A stretch of 64,000 nt of DNA, from the NCBI GenBank assembly GCA_001799635.1, contig MGTV01000039.1, positions 56,612 to 120,611 of the forward strand, written 5' to 3'. Position 1 is the stretch's first letter; each line of letters begins with the position of its first letter. Below, piece by piece: positions 1 through 8,596 of the stretch. The notes below the pieces were generated by a model. It was not told the origin of the DNA, made no database searches, and was given only the letters and a program-made list of their open reading frames with translations. The stretch is from Elusimicrobia bacterium GWA2_62_23. Its GTDB lineage: Bacteria; Elusimicrobiota; Elusimicrobia; Elusimicrobiales; UBA9959. A program made the position numbers and the translations under genes.

Positions 1-2
1 TA

Positions 3-926
3 GTTTACAAGGGCATCGGCGACGTGCTGCTGACCACGCCGCTGCTGCGCGCCCTGAAGAAAGGCATGCCGGATTCCCGCCTCTATTTCCTCACGCGCCG
101 CCCCTCCCGCGCCATCCTGGCCGGCAACCCCCGCCTCGACGGGGTGTTTATCAGGGAAGACCGCCCCCTCGCCGCTATCAGGCGGGCCGGCATAGACATT
201 TCACTGGACTTCATGCGTTCCAGTTCTTCCGGGTTCTACGCGCTCTTCTCCGGGGCGAAAAAGCGCCTGGCCTTCAGCTTCCCCGCCGGCCGCCTCTTCC
301 ACAATATCCTGCCGGCCAAAAAGAATACGCGGCACTACACGGTGCTCGACAGGCTGGAGCTCCTCGAACCCCTGGGCGTAGCGCCCGACGGCACACAGCC
401 GGAGCTTTCTTTCCTGCCCGCCAACGCGGCCAGGGCCGGGAATTTCCTGGCCGGGGCCGGCGTCCGGCCGGAAGACAAGATCATAACTTTCGACATAACC
501 AGCCCCCGCGAGCACCGGCGCTGGGCCCCTGAGCGCTTCGCCGCGCTGGCCGACCGCCTCAGCGCCGCCTACGGCGCGAAGGTCGTTTTTTTGTGGGGGC
601 CCGGCGAGCTCGACTACGTGAAGGCGGCGCTGGCCCTGGCGCGCGAAAAGCATTTGCTGTGCCCCGATTTCGACCTGCTGGACCTGGCGGCGCTCATTGG
701 CCGCGCCTTCCTCCACGTCGGCACCAGTTCCGCCCCCATGCACATCGCCGTGAGCCAGCGCGTGCCCACTTTCATCATCTACGCCCCGCAGAACGCGCCG
801 TGGAGCTGGACGCCGCCCGGCCCGGGCCATTCCTGGGCCCAGGGCGAACTGGACGCGCTCCCGCTCGACGAGGTCTGGGCCCGCCTTTCCGCCCACGTCG
901 AGGCGCTCAAGGGGGTGCCGGTCTGA
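3..926 (+). CDS. ADP-heptose:LPS heptosyltransferase-like protein (GT9), 5' end outside window
   Basis: The protein transfers heptose to the lipid A/Kdo core at the inner membrane, as the GT9 family does. The reading frame is open from base 3, and residues before the first possible GTG (base 24) read YKGIGD followed by VLLTTPLLRALK, the family's N-terminal signature, so the true start lies to the left. About 307 residues are visible. The C-terminal nucleotide-sugar site is seen as VGTSSAPMHIAVS followed by a P-T-F-I-I-Y strand. Its stop overlaps the proposed start of lpxK. It could act on heptose I, II or III; the sequence does not decide. Confidence 0.85.
   Translation, partial: VYKGIGDVLLTTPLLRALKKGMPDSRLYFLTRRPSRAILAGNPRLDGVFIREDRPLAAIRRAGIDISLDFMRSSSSGFYALFSGAKKRLAFSFPAGRLFHNILPAKKNTRHYTVLDRLELLEPLGVAPDGTQPELSFLPANAARAGNFLAGAGVRPEDKIITFDITSPREHRRWAPERFAALADRLSAAYGAKVVFLWGPGELDYVKAALALAREKHLLCPDFDLLDLAALIGRAFLHVGTSSAPMHIAVSQRVPTFIIYAPQNAPWSWTPPGPGHSWAQGELDALPLDEVWARLSAHVEALKGVPV
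909..925 (+). promoter_or_regulatory. Shine-Dalgarno and CTG start of lpxK
   Basis: AAGGGGGTG at 909-917 matches the consensus AAGGAGGTG at 8 of 9 positions and sits 5 bases before CTG (923-925). The CTG overlaps the TGA of the previous gene in the same arrangement as the ATGA, GTGA and TTGA junctions elsewhere in this window. Confidence 0.6.
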
Positions 927-2032
927 GCGCCGCTTCTTCCTCCCCCAAGGCGGTCCGCGACGGGCTGCGCGCCTCCCTCACCGGGCGCCTTGCGCTCAGG
1001 ACCCTTTCCCTGGCCTACGGCGGCGCCGTGGCGGCGCGCCGCGGCCTCTATTCCTCCGGGGTGCTTAAATCCAGGGCCCTCCCCGTTCCCGTAGTCTGTT
1101 TCGGCAATATTTCCGCCGGCGGCACCGGCAAGACCTCCACCGTGATAGCGGCGGCGCAGGAGCTGGCCCGGTCCGGCCGCCATCCGGCCGTGCTGCTGCG
1201 CGGCTACAAGCGCAGCTCCTCCGCCCCGAAGCTCGTGATCCTGGCCCGCGGCCGGTCTTTCTCCCTCGCCGACACCGGCGACGAGGCGCTGATGATCTAC
1301 CGCACCCTGGAAAAAGAAGGCGTGCCGGTGCTGGTTTCCCCGGACCGTTACGCTTCCGGCACCGCCGCCGTAAAACAGCTCGGCGCGGATATCATCCTCA
1401 TGGACGACGGCTTTCAGCATTTTTCCCTCAAGCGCGACGCCGACATCGTCCTGGTCAACGCCACCGCCCCTTTCTACGCGGACCACATGCTCCCCTACGG
1501 GGACCTGCGCGAATCCCCCCGCGGCCTCGCCCGGGCGCGCGCGGTGGTCATCTCCCATTGCGAACACGCCTCCCAGGAACAGATAGACGCGCTCGCGGCC
1601 GAGATCAAAAAAATAAACCCGGCGGCGGAGATCATCGAGAGCATGCACGCCCCCGAGTTCTTCCTGGACCCGGCCACCGCGCACCCGGTGGACCTCAACC
1701 TCCTGAAGGGGCGTCCCGCCGCGGCTATTTCCGCCATCGGCGACCCCGAATCTTTCGAAGGCGCCCTGCGCAAGATGAAAATAGACCTCAAGCAGATCTG
1801 GCGCTACCCCGACCACCACGCTTTTACCCCCGCCGAGCTCGCGACGGCCCAGGAGGCGCGCGGCGGTCTGCCGCTCATAACTACGTACAAGGACTTCGCG
1901 CGTTTTCCCTCCGGCTGGCAGGGCATCCTCAAGGGCGGGGTACTGATCCTTTCGGTGAAGATAGTCTTTCTCTGCGACGGCTGGCGCAAGCTGTCCGCCG
2001 TCATGGCCGAAGCCGCCGGGAGGCGCGCCTGA
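923..2032 (+). CDS. lpxK: Tetraacyldisaccharide 4'-kinase LpxK
   Basis: LpxK phosphorylates the 4' position of the lipid A precursor at the cytoplasmic face of the inner membrane. The P-loop GNISAGGTGKTS and the catalytic DDGFQHFSLKRDAD segment are both present. The conserved N-terminal hydrophobic helix (ALRTLSLAYGGAVAARRGLYS) must be included, yet the only ATG/GTG/TTG codons in frame are far inside the upstream gene or after this helix. A CTG at 923 overlaps the upstream TGA, and AAGGGGGTG (909-917) lies 5 bases before it, so CTG is the best start (369 aa). If CTG is wrong, the alternative is GTG at 1028, which would lose the helix. Confidence 0.9.
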   Translation: MSAASSSPKAVRDGLRASLTGRLALRTLSLAYGGAVAARRGLYSSGVLKSRALPVPVVCFGNISAGGTGKTSTVIAAAQELARSGRHPAVLLRGYKRSSSAPKLVILARGRSFSLADTGDEALMIYRTLEKEGVPVLVSPDRYASGTAAVKQLGADIILMDDGFQHFSLKRDADIVLVNATAPFYADHMLPYGDLRESPRGLARARAVVISHCEHASQEQIDALAAEIKKINPAAEIIESMHAPEFFLDPATAHPVDLNLLKGRPAAAISAIGDPESFEGALRKMKIDLKQIWRYPDHHAFTPAELATAQEARGGLPLITTYKDFARFPSGWQGILKGGVLILSVKIVFLCDGWRKLSAVMAEAAGRRA

Positions 2033-2607
2033 TGCGCGCCTGGCCCGCCCGCCTGGTCCGCCGCGCCCCCCGCCCCACGGCTTTCCTGGACCGGGACGGA
2101 GTCCTTAACCACAACCGCGCCGGCTCCTACGTGACCGAGCCGGGGCAGCTCAAGATCTATGCGGCCGTTCCCGCGGCCCTGCGCCTGCTGGCGCGAAAAG
2201 GCTACCGGCTGGTGGTCGTCACCAACCAGTCGGCCGTCGCCCGCGGCTATATGCCCCTGGCCCGGGCCAAGGCCATAAACAGGCGCCTGGCCGCCCTGCT
2301 GAAGGCCGCCGGCGCCGGAGTGGACGCCGTCTATTTCTGTCCCCACGGCCCGGCCGGCGGCTGCCGCTGCCGCAAGCCCGAGCCCGGGCTTATAGAGGAA
2401 GCCAACCGGGATTGCCCTGCTGACATGGCCGGGTCTTTCGTCGCCGGGGACAAGCGCAGCGACCTGGAACTCGGCCGTAAGGCAGGCTTAAAGGCTTTCC
2501 TTGTCCGCACCGGACAATGGCGTTCCGCCGGGAAAGCCCACGGCGCCCGCGAGTTTTCGAACCTGCTGGCCCTGGCCCGGGCCGTACCGGACTTAAAAGG
2601 AAAATAA
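2032..2607 (+). CDS. gmhB: HAD-family heptose-1,7-bisphosphate phosphatase (GmhB-like)
   Basis: Removes the 7-phosphate of D-glycero-manno-heptose 1,7-bisphosphate in ADP-heptose synthesis. The HAD nucleophile motif is FLDRDGVLNHN. It is followed by VVVTNQSAVARGY and the zinc loop CPHGPAGGCRCRKPEPG (Cys-His-Cys-Cys), then the metal-binding AGDKRSDLELG. These are GmhB hallmarks; a histidinol-phosphatase activity is the main alternative. The length of 191 aa is normal. The ATG shares its A with the lpxK stop. The next heptose gene (kinase) is 1.4 kb downstream, which supports the call. Confidence 0.85.
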   Translation: MRAWPARLVRRAPRPTAFLDRDGVLNHNRAGSYVTEPGQLKIYAAVPAALRLLARKGYRLVVVTNQSAVARGYMPLARAKAINRRLAALLKAAGAGVDAVYFCPHGPAGGCRCRKPEPGLIEEANRDCPADMAGSFVAGDKRSDLELGRKAGLKAFLVRTGQWRSAGKAHGAREFSNLLALARAVPDLKGK

Positions 2608-2608
2608 A

Positions 2609-3160
2609 ATGAAAAAACGCATACTCGTCTCCCAGATAGCCACCCTCCTGCTGTTCCTCGCGGCCAGGCCCGAGAACTGGCGGCTGTTCTTCGCCGGACT
2701 CGGAGTGATGGCGCTGGGCCAGCTGGTCCGGCTGGCGGCGAGCGCGGCCATAGTGAAGTCCAAGACCCTTACGGTCACCGGCCCCTACGCCGTAGTGCGC
2801 AACCCCCTCTACCTGGGCACCATGCTCATGACGGCCGGCCTGCTGCTCATGCTCTCCGCCCCCACCCGGCCGCTGCTGACCGCGGGGATCTGGGCCTTTG
2901 CGGCCGCCTCTTTCGGCTGGATCTATTACGTGACCATCAAGGCGGAAGAGGTCTTCCTGCTCGGCGTTTACGGCAAGGACTTCGAGGCCTATATGAAGGA
3001 CGTGCCCGCCATCCTCCCCTGCGTCTTCGGCCTCGGCGGGTTCTTCGACTGGTCCGCCTACTCCCGGGAAGTTTTCCTCAAGAACAAGGAATGGCGCGGC
3101 ATGACCGCGGCGTTCCTGCTGGCCGCCCTGACGGCCGCCAGGATCAAGTATGGTTTTTAA
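2609..3160 (+). CDS. Isoprenylcysteine carboxyl methyltransferase-family membrane protein
   Basis: A 183-residue protein with about five hydrophobic segments and the ICMT/PEMT core: GPYAVVRNPLYLGTMLM, then a later E-E-V-F-L-L...Y-G-K-D-F-E-A-Y segment, which together bind SAM in this family. Bacterial members methylate small lipid or isoprenoid substrates that are mostly unknown. AAAGGAAAATAAA precedes the ATG, giving a good ribosome site 1 base after gmhB. Its place inside an LPS operon suggests an envelope lipid as substrate, but this is inference. Confidence 0.75.
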   Translation: MKKRILVSQIATLLLFLAARPENWRLFFAGLGVMALGQLVRLAASAAIVKSKTLTVTGPYAVVRNPLYLGTMLMTAGLLLMLSAPTRPLLTAGIWAFAAASFGWIYYVTIKAEEVFLLGVYGKDFEAYMKDVPAILPCVFGLGGFFDWSAYSREVFLKNKEWRGMTAAFLLAALTAARIKYGF

Positions 3161-3971
3161 GGGGCTGCTGCTCGCCCTCCTGCTGCCGGCCGCGGGCCTG
3201 GCCGGCAGCAATAAGGACCTGTTGATCCATCCTTTCTGGGGCCTGCCGGCCTCCACGGCCGCGGTCACTTCGCAACTCCCCGGGCTTGTAGTCGGGGAGA
3301 CCCTGGAATACGACATTCATTGGGGCGTCATCCAGGTGGGCAAGGCCTACCTGCGCATCTACGAGGCCGTAGAGATCTCCTCCCGCCCCGCCTGGCATAT
3401 AGTTTCCGACGCGAAGTCGGGCGCCTTTATAGCCAATTTCTACAAGGTGGACGACCGCAACGAGGCCTGGATGGACGCGCAGGACCTGCACTCCTACGGC
3501 TATTACAAGAAGATCTCCGAAGGCAAGCATTTCTTCAACGAGTGGGTGGTCTTCGATAATCCGGCCGGCAAGTACTACGGTACCAAGATGAACCGCAAGC
3601 GCCAGGTCTCGAATTTCGAAGGCGTCCTGGACAAGCCCGTCAACGACGTGCTCTCCGCCGTCTACCGCCTGCGCGCCATGACGCTGGAACCCGGCAAGGC
3701 CATAGAGATGGACGTGAACACCAAGAGGAACTGGCGCCTGAGCGTCAAGGCCGGTAAGCGCGAGAAGATGAAGACGGATTTCGGCAAAAAGAAATGCATC
3801 CTGTTCGAGCCCATGGTGGGCGACGAAGGGCTTTTTGTGGCCAAAGCCGGGCGCCGCATGCTGGTCTGGATAACCGACGACGAGCTCAAACTGCCCATGG
3901 TGCTGAAAGCCGAGATCTTCATAGGGTCGATCACGGCCCGCCTGGTCCGCCGCACCATAGAGGCCCGCTGA
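3150..3971 (+). CDS. DUF3108 domain exported protein
   Basis: A 273-residue protein with an N-terminal signal peptide (FKGLLLALLLPAAGLAGS) and then the DUF3108 beta-rich body (GETLEYDIHWGVIQVGKAYL, later Y-K-V-D-D-R-N-E-A-W). The family is periplasmic, probably beta-barrel-like or lipid-binding, and its function is not known. It overlaps the previous gene by 11 bases, so the two are probably co-translated. The reading continues to TGA just before the hldA promoter region, so this is likely the end of the first operon. Confidence 0.75.
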   Translation: MVFKGLLLALLLPAAGLAGSNKDLLIHPFWGLPASTAAVTSQLPGLVVGETLEYDIHWGVIQVGKAYLRIYEAVEISSRPAWHIVSDAKSGAFIANFYKVDDRNEAWMDAQDLHSYGYYKKISEGKHFFNEWVVFDNPAGKYYGTKMNRKRQVSNFEGVLDKPVNDVLSAVYRLRAMTLEPGKAIEMDVNTKRNWRLSVKAGKREKMKTDFGKKKCILFEPMVGDEGLFVAKAGRRMLVWITDDELKLPMVLKAEIFIGSITARLVRRTIEAR

Positions 3972-4026
3972 CGGGGGCCCCTCCCCCTTCCACCGATACC
4001 TTATACCCCGCCGCCTCCGGCTTTGT

Positions 4027-4032
4027 TATAAT
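4027..4032 (+). promoter_or_regulatory. -10 box of heptose kinase operon, leaderless type
   Basis: Perfect TATAAT ending 9 bases before the ATG at 4042, in a short AT-rich patch inside very GC-rich DNA. No Shine-Dalgarno fits between it and the ATG, so the mRNA would begin at or within about 3 bases of the start codon. I see no clear -35 box. Confidence 0.65.
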
Positions 4033-4041
4033 ATCTATATT

Positions 4042-5058
4042 ATGACCAAGTCCGGATTCCAGAGACTTTCCAGGATAGTGGCCGGTTTCTCCGGCCGGCG
4101 TATAGCGGTCTTCGGCGACATGATGCTGGACCGCTACGTTAAAGGTTCAGTTAAACGCATTTCCCCCGAAGCTCCCGTGCCCGTGGTGCGGGTGCATTCC
4201 GAATCCGCCGTGTGCGGCGGCTCGGCCAACGTGGCGGTGAACCTGGCCACCCTCGGCGCCGAGCCGGTACTGGTCTCCGTGGCCGGCACGGACACGGCGG
4301 CCGACGAACTGGCCGGCCTGCTGGCCACTGCCGGCGTGTCCTCCGACTCCCTGGTCCGTTCCCCCGAATTCCCCACCATAGAGAAGACCCGCGTCATAGC
4401 CGAGCACCAGCAGGTGGTCCGCTTCGACCGGGAAGCCGCCGGCCGCCTCGCTCCCGCCGTCAAGAAAGCCGCGCTGGCCTCGCTGGCCTCGGCCCTGAAG
4501 GAAGGCTGCGAAGCGCTCATCCTCTCCGATTACGGCAAAGGCCTGCTCGAGCCCGACACCATCAAGGCGGCCGTCCGCCTGGCCGCGGCGCGCCAGGTGC
4601 CGGTCTTCGTGGACCCCAAGGTGGAACACTTCCAGCTTTACCGCGGCGTGGCCTGCATCACGCCAAATACCATGGAAGCTTTCGGCGGGATGCGCCTGCC
4701 GCAGAAGGACGGCCAGCCGGCCGCCGAAGAACTTGGCCGCCGGATCCTGGCCAAACTGGGCTGCCGTTCGCTGCTGATCACCCAGGGCGAGCACGGCATG
4801 ACGCTGTTCACCCGCCGCGGCTCCTCCGTGGTGCCCGTGCATATCCCCACCCGCGCCCGCGAGGTCTTCGACGTGACCGGCGCCGGCGACACCGTTATTT
4901 CCACGCTGGCCCTTACCTGGGCCGCGGGGGCTTCCCCGGAGGAAGCCGCCCTGGCCGCCAACTTCGCGGCCGGCATAGTAGTGGCCAAGCTGGGCACCGC
5001 GTCTGTAACGCGGGAAGAACTTATCGAAAGCGCGAGGTCATGGATAAAAGCTGCCTGA
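4042..5058 (+). CDS. D-glycero-beta-D-manno-heptose-7-phosphate kinase (HldE kinase domain alone)
   Basis: A PfkB-family sugar kinase that makes heptose 1,7-bisphosphate, the substrate of the GmhB-like enzyme upstream. The RfaE1 signature is clear: VFGDMMLDRYVKGSVKRISPE, then the GGSANVAVNL motif and the catalytic GAGDTVIST loop near residue 280. At 338 aa it carries only the kinase half of HldE; the adenylyltransferase half is absent here and must be encoded elsewhere. It has its own leaderless-type promoter and overlaps kdsB by 19 bases. Confidence 0.9.
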   Translation: MTKSGFQRLSRIVAGFSGRRIAVFGDMMLDRYVKGSVKRISPEAPVPVVRVHSESAVCGGSANVAVNLATLGAEPVLVSVAGTDTAADELAGLLATAGVSSDSLVRSPEFPTIEKTRVIAEHQQVVRFDREAAGRLAPAVKKAALASLASALKEGCEALILSDYGKGLLEPDTIKAAVRLAAARQVPVFVDPKVEHFQLYRGVACITPNTMEAFGGMRLPQKDGQPAAEELGRRILAKLGCRSLLITQGEHGMTLFTRRGSSVVPVHIPTRAREVFDVTGAGDTVISTLALTWAAGASPEEAALAANFAAGIVVAKLGTASVTREELIESARSWIKAA

Positions 5059-5783
5059 TAGTCATTCCGGCCCGCTACGGGTCGCAGAGGTTCCCGGGCA
5101 AGGTCCTGGCGAAGCTCGCGGGTAAACCCGTTATCCAGTGGTGCTGGGAAGCGGCCGTTAAGGCCGGCCTTGGTGAGGTCATCGTCGCTACCGAGCACAA
5201 GGCGGTGCTGGAGGCCGTCTGCGCCTTCGGCGCGCGCGCCGTAATGACCAGCCCCCGCTGCCAGTCCGGCACCGACCGCGTTTATGAAGCCGCCCGCGGC
5301 AGCAGGGAGAAATTCGTCATCAATATACAGGGCGACGAGCCCTTCATGAAGGCCGCCGTCCTGAAAAAAGCTTTTCTCAAGCTCAAGAACTCCCCGGACT
5401 GCCAGATAGGCACGGCCTGCACCCGCATCACGGAGAAGGCCGACGTGGAGAATCCCAACTGCGTAAAGGTCGCCATGAGCGGGGAAGGCCGGGCCCTCTA
5501 TTTCTCGCGCTGCCCGGTCCCTTTCCATCACCCCCTCTCGGACCTCAAGGGTTATCCTTATTACAGACATTACGGCTTCTATATCTATCGCCGGGAAGCC
5601 CTGAAAAGATTCGTGAGTCTCAAACCCAGCCCGCTGGAGCGGCTGGAACGGCTGGAGCAGCTGCGCGCGCTGGAGAACGGCCTGCGCATAGCCGTGGCCC
5701 AAGTGCCGGCCCTGGGGCCGGCCATAGACGTGCCGGCGGACCTCAAGGCCGCCGAAAGATTTTTAAAGAAAGCCTGGCGCTAG
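5040..5783 (+). CDS. kdsB: 3-deoxy-manno-octulosonate cytidylyltransferase KdsB
   Basis: Activates Kdo with CTP to CMP-Kdo. The N-terminal nucleotide loop [13 protein letters not shown], the NIQGDEPF motif and the [10 protein letters not shown] segment are diagnostic of KdsB. The length of 247 aa is normal. The ATG at 5040 lies inside the end of the kinase gene, with GCGAGGTC just before it. The CTP synthase gene follows directly, so the enzyme and its nucleotide supply are linked. Confidence 0.93.
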   Translation: MDKSCLIVIPARYGSQRFPGKVLAKLAGKPVIQWCWEAAVKAGLGEVIVATEHKAVLEAVCAFGARAVMTSPRCQSGTDRVYEAARGSREKFVINIQGDEPFMKAAVLKKAFLKLKNSPDCQIGTACTRITEKADVENPNCVKVAMSGEGRALYFSRCPVPFHHPLSDLKGYPYYRHYGFYIYRREALKRFVSLKPSPLERLERLEQLRALENGLRIAVAQVPALGPAIDVPADLKAAERFLKKAWR

Positions 5784-5857
5784 GAGGACGCCGGGCCGGG
5801 CCGCCCCCCCGCGGGAGCGGCTCTCTCGGTACTCATGCGCTCAAGCGCGGGGACAAA

Positions 5858-7459
5858 ATGACCAGATATATATTCGTGACCGGCGGCGTAGTCAGCTCAC
5901 TCGGCAAAGGCATCACCGCGGCCTCCATCGGCCGCCTGCTCAAGGCCCACGGGCTTTCCGTCACCATTATGAAGTGCGACCCGTACATCAACGTGGACGC
6001 CGGCACCATGGCGCCGTTCCAGCACGGCGAGGTCTTCGTCACCGACGACGGCGCCGAGACCGACCTGGACCTGGGCTATTACGAACGCTTCCTGGGCATA
6101 GACACCGGCCGCGTCAACATCATGACCGCCGGGCAGGTGTACCAGACCGTCATCGCCAAGGAGCGCGAGGGCGGCTACCTGGGCCAGACGGTGCAGGTCA
6201 TTCCCCATATCACCGACGAGATCAAGCGCCGCTTCGTGAAGGCCGGCGAAGGCTTCGATATCGCCATCATAGAGATAGGCGGCACGGTGGGAGACATCGA
6301 GAGCCTGCCGTTCCTCGAGGCCGCGCGCCAGATGCGCCCCGACCGCATGCGCAACGACGTGCTCTACCTGCACGTGACGCTGGTCCCCTACCTCTCCGCT
6401 TCCGACGAGCTCAAGACCAAGCCCACCCAGCATTCGGTCAACAAACTGCGCGAGATCGGCATAGACCCGGACATCATAGTCTGCCGCGCGGAAAAACCCC
6501 TCGCCCGCGACATCAAGAACAAGATCGCCCTGTTCACCAGCGTGCCGAAAGAGGCCGTGATAGACGCCCCCGACGCCCCCTCCATCTACGACGTGCCCCT
6601 GGTGCTCAAGAAGCAGGGCCTCGACGAGCAGATCATGATGCTCCTGCGCCTGCGCAGCGGCAAGTGGGACTTCGAGGAATGGACGGACTTCACCACCCGC
6701 CTCAAGCACTCCTGCGCGGCCGCGCCGGTGCGCATAGCCATAGCCGGCAAGTACACCAAGCTCAAAGACTCCTACAAATCCCTCACCGAGGCCGTGCTGC
6801 ACGGCGCCATTGCCAACGGTGTCAAGGCCGACTTCGACTACGTGGACGTGGAGGCCGAGGATTTCAAGGCGCGCCTGGCCAAGGCCGACGGCCTGATAGT
6901 GCCCGGCGGCTTCGGGGACCGCGGCATAGAGGGCAAGATCGAGGCGGTGCGCTACGCCCGGGAGCATAACCTGCCTTTCCTGGGCATCTGCCTCGGCATG
7001 CAGTGCGCCACCATAGAGTTCGCCCGCAACGCGCTGGGCCTCAAGCGGGCGCATTCCGCGGAATTCGACGCAAAGACGCCCCACCCCGTGGTGGACCTGA
7101 TGGCCGAGCAGAAGGGCGTGAAGGACAAGGGCGGCACCATGCGCCTGGGCGCCTGGCCCTGCGACATAAAGAAAGGCTCGCTCGCCGCCAAGATCTACGG
7201 CGCGTTGTCCATCTCGGAGCGCCACCGCCACCGCTACGAATTCAACGGCAAATACGCCGCCCAGTACGCCAGGAAGGGCATGGAGATAAGCGGCTTCAAC
7301 AAGAAGACGGGCCTGCCCGAGATAGTGGAAATAAAGAAGCACCCCTGGTTCGTCGGGGTGCAGTTCCACCCGGAGTTCAAGTCCAAGCCGCTCATGCCCC
7401 ACCCGCTGTTCTTCAGCTTCGTGGCGGCGGCGGTAAAGAACAAGAAGAAGCAGGGCTGA
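5858..7459 (+). CDS. pyrG: CTP synthase PyrG
   Basis: Makes CTP from UTP, ATP and glutamine. The N-terminal synthetase domain starts [18 protein letters not shown] and includes [20 protein letters not shown]. The C-terminal class I glutaminase has GICLGMQCA (nucleophile Cys) and GVQFHPEF with the catalytic His/Glu. At 533 aa it is full length. A 74-base gap holding no AT-rich -10 precedes it, and GGGGAC stands just before the ATG. It lies between the two Kdo genes, which fits CTP use by KdsB. Confidence 0.97.
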   Translation: MTRYIFVTGGVVSSLGKGITAASIGRLLKAHGLSVTIMKCDPYINVDAGTMAPFQHGEVFVTDDGAETDLDLGYYERFLGIDTGRVNIMTAGQVYQTVIAKEREGGYLGQTVQVIPHITDEIKRRFVKAGEGFDIAIIEIGGTVGDIESLPFLEAARQMRPDRMRNDVLYLHVTLVPYLSASDELKTKPTQHSVNKLREIGIDPDIIVCRAEKPLARDIKNKIALFTSVPKEAVIDAPDAPSIYDVPLVLKKQGLDEQIMMLLRLRSGKWDFEEWTDFTTRLKHSCAAAPVRIAIAGKYTKLKDSYKSLTEAVLHGAIANGVKADFDYVDVEAEDFKARLAKADGLIVPGGFGDRGIEGKIEAVRYAREHNLPFLGICLGMQCATIEFARNALGLKRAHSAEFDAKTPHPVVDLMAEQKGVKDKGGTMRLGAWPCDIKKGSLAAKIYGALSISERHRHRYEFNGKYAAQYARKGMEISGFNKKTGLPEIVEIKKHPWFVGVQFHPEFKSKPLMPHPLFFSFVAAAVKNKKKQG

Positions 7460-7474
7460 TCCTAAGGAGAGCTT

Positions 7475-8323
7475 GTGGTTAAACAGAAAGAAGTCAAAGC
7501 GGGCGGCGTGGTATTCGGCAACAGCAGGCCGCTGGTCTATATCGCCGGCCCCTGCGTCATCGAGTCGCCCGAAGCCTACGCCGCCGAGGCCGAAGCGCTT
7601 AAAAAGACCTTCTCCGCCCTGAAGACGCCGTTCGTGCTGAAGGCGTCCTTCGACAAGGCCAACCGTACTTCCCACCGCTCCTTCCGGGGCATCGGCATGG
7701 AAGCGGCGCTGGACTTCCTCAAGGACCTGAAGAACCGCCTGGGCGTGACCCTGCTGGTGGACGTGCACGAGCCGGCCCAGGCCGCGCGCGTGGCGGAAGC
7801 CGCGGACATCCTGCAGATCCCGGCCTTCATGTGCCGCCAGACCGACCTGCTCAACGCCTGCGCCGACACGGGCCGGGTGGTCAACGTCAAGAAAGGCCAG
7901 TTCCTCTCCCCCTGGGAGGCCGAGAATATAATCAAGAAGCTGGAAAGCCGCGGCGCCAAAGGCATTATGCTCACCGAGCGCGGTTCTTCCTTCGGCTACG
8001 GCAACCTGGTAGTGGACATGCGCGGGCTCGAGATCATGAAGGATTTCGGCTATCCCGTGATCTTCGACTGCACGCACTCGGTGCAGCGCCCGGGCGGCCT
8101 GGGCACGGCCACCGGCGGCGACCGGCGCTTCATAGTGCCGCTGGCCAAGGCGGCCGTTTCGCTGAAGCTCGCGGGGCTGTTCTTCGAGGCCCACCCGCGG
8201 CCGGAGAAGGCCTTTTCCGACGGACCCAACTCCCTGCGGCTGGATTCGGTGAAGCCGCTGGTACAGGCGCTCAATAAAGTGGACAAGCTGGCCGCGGAGA
8301 CGGCCGGAGTAGTTTCGAAATAG
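7475..8323 (+). CDS. kdsA: 3-deoxy-8-phosphooctulonate synthase KdsA
   Basis: Condenses arabinose 5-phosphate and PEP to Kdo 8-phosphate. Family motifs include YIAGPCVIESPE, K-A-S-F-D-K-A-N-R-T-S, and DCTHSVQRPGG near the C-terminus. The length of 282 aa is standard. The start is GTG at 7475, chosen because AAGGAG ends 5 bases upstream and the protein N-terminus matches the family. It is 15 bases from pyrG and 9 bases from the next gene, so probably the same transcript. Confidence 0.95.
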   Translation: MVKQKEVKAGGVVFGNSRPLVYIAGPCVIESPEAYAAEAEALKKTFSALKTPFVLKASFDKANRTSHRSFRGIGMEAALDFLKDLKNRLGVTLLVDVHEPAQAARVAEAADILQIPAFMCRQTDLLNACADTGRVVNVKKGQFLSPWEAENIIKKLESRGAKGIMLTERGSSFGYGNLVVDMRGLEIMKDFGYPVIFDCTHSVQRPGGLGTATGGDRRFIVPLAKAAVSLKLAGLFFEAHPRPEKAFSDGPNSLRLDSVKPLVQALNKVDKLAAETAGVVSK

Positions 8324-8332
8324 GGGATCAAT

Positions 8333-8596
8333 ATGAAATGCACCAACTGCGGTCAGGACAACAGGGCCGCTCTCAAATTCTGCAAAAAATGCGGCGCCGA
8401 TCTCACCATGCCGCCGGCTTGGTTCCCGGACTGGCGCTGGCACCTCAAGGCGCTCTCCTGGATCTACCTTACGCTTACGGTGCTGTTCTTCTCCGTCAGC
8501 TACCTGCTGCACAAGTTGCCGCCGCCGTACGACCAGCGCCAGATCCCCCAGGAGATGACGCCCTGGCTGAACCCGCACAAATCCCCCGCCAAATGA
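8333..8596 (+). CDS. Small zinc-ribbon membrane protein
   Basis: An 87-residue protein. The first 25 residues form a zinc ribbon (C-T-N-C, then C-K-K-C), followed by one hydrophobic segment (WIYLTLTVLFFSVSYLL) and a short polar tail. No specific function is recognised. AGGGGATC precedes the ATG, and its end overlaps the kdsD start by 4 bases (ATGA). It sits between kdsA and kdsD, so it may be a membrane-anchored accessory of Kdo synthesis, but this is only context. Confidence 0.7.
   Translation: MKCTNCGQDNRAALKFCKKCGADLTMPPAWFPDWRWHLKALSWIYLTLTVLFFSVSYLLHKLPPPYDQRQIPQEMTPWLNPHKSPAK

Noticed and set aside
3970..4000. GGGGG-CCCCT-CCCCC hairpin after the DUF3108 gene as terminator
   Set aside because: The stem is only five bases and is not followed by a T-run.
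5897..8578. Long open frame (893 codons) on the minus strand over pyrG and kdsA
   Set aside because: The + strand genes have complete family motifs; the antisense frame is a by-product of high GC and has His/Gly/Arg-rich, motif-free sequence.
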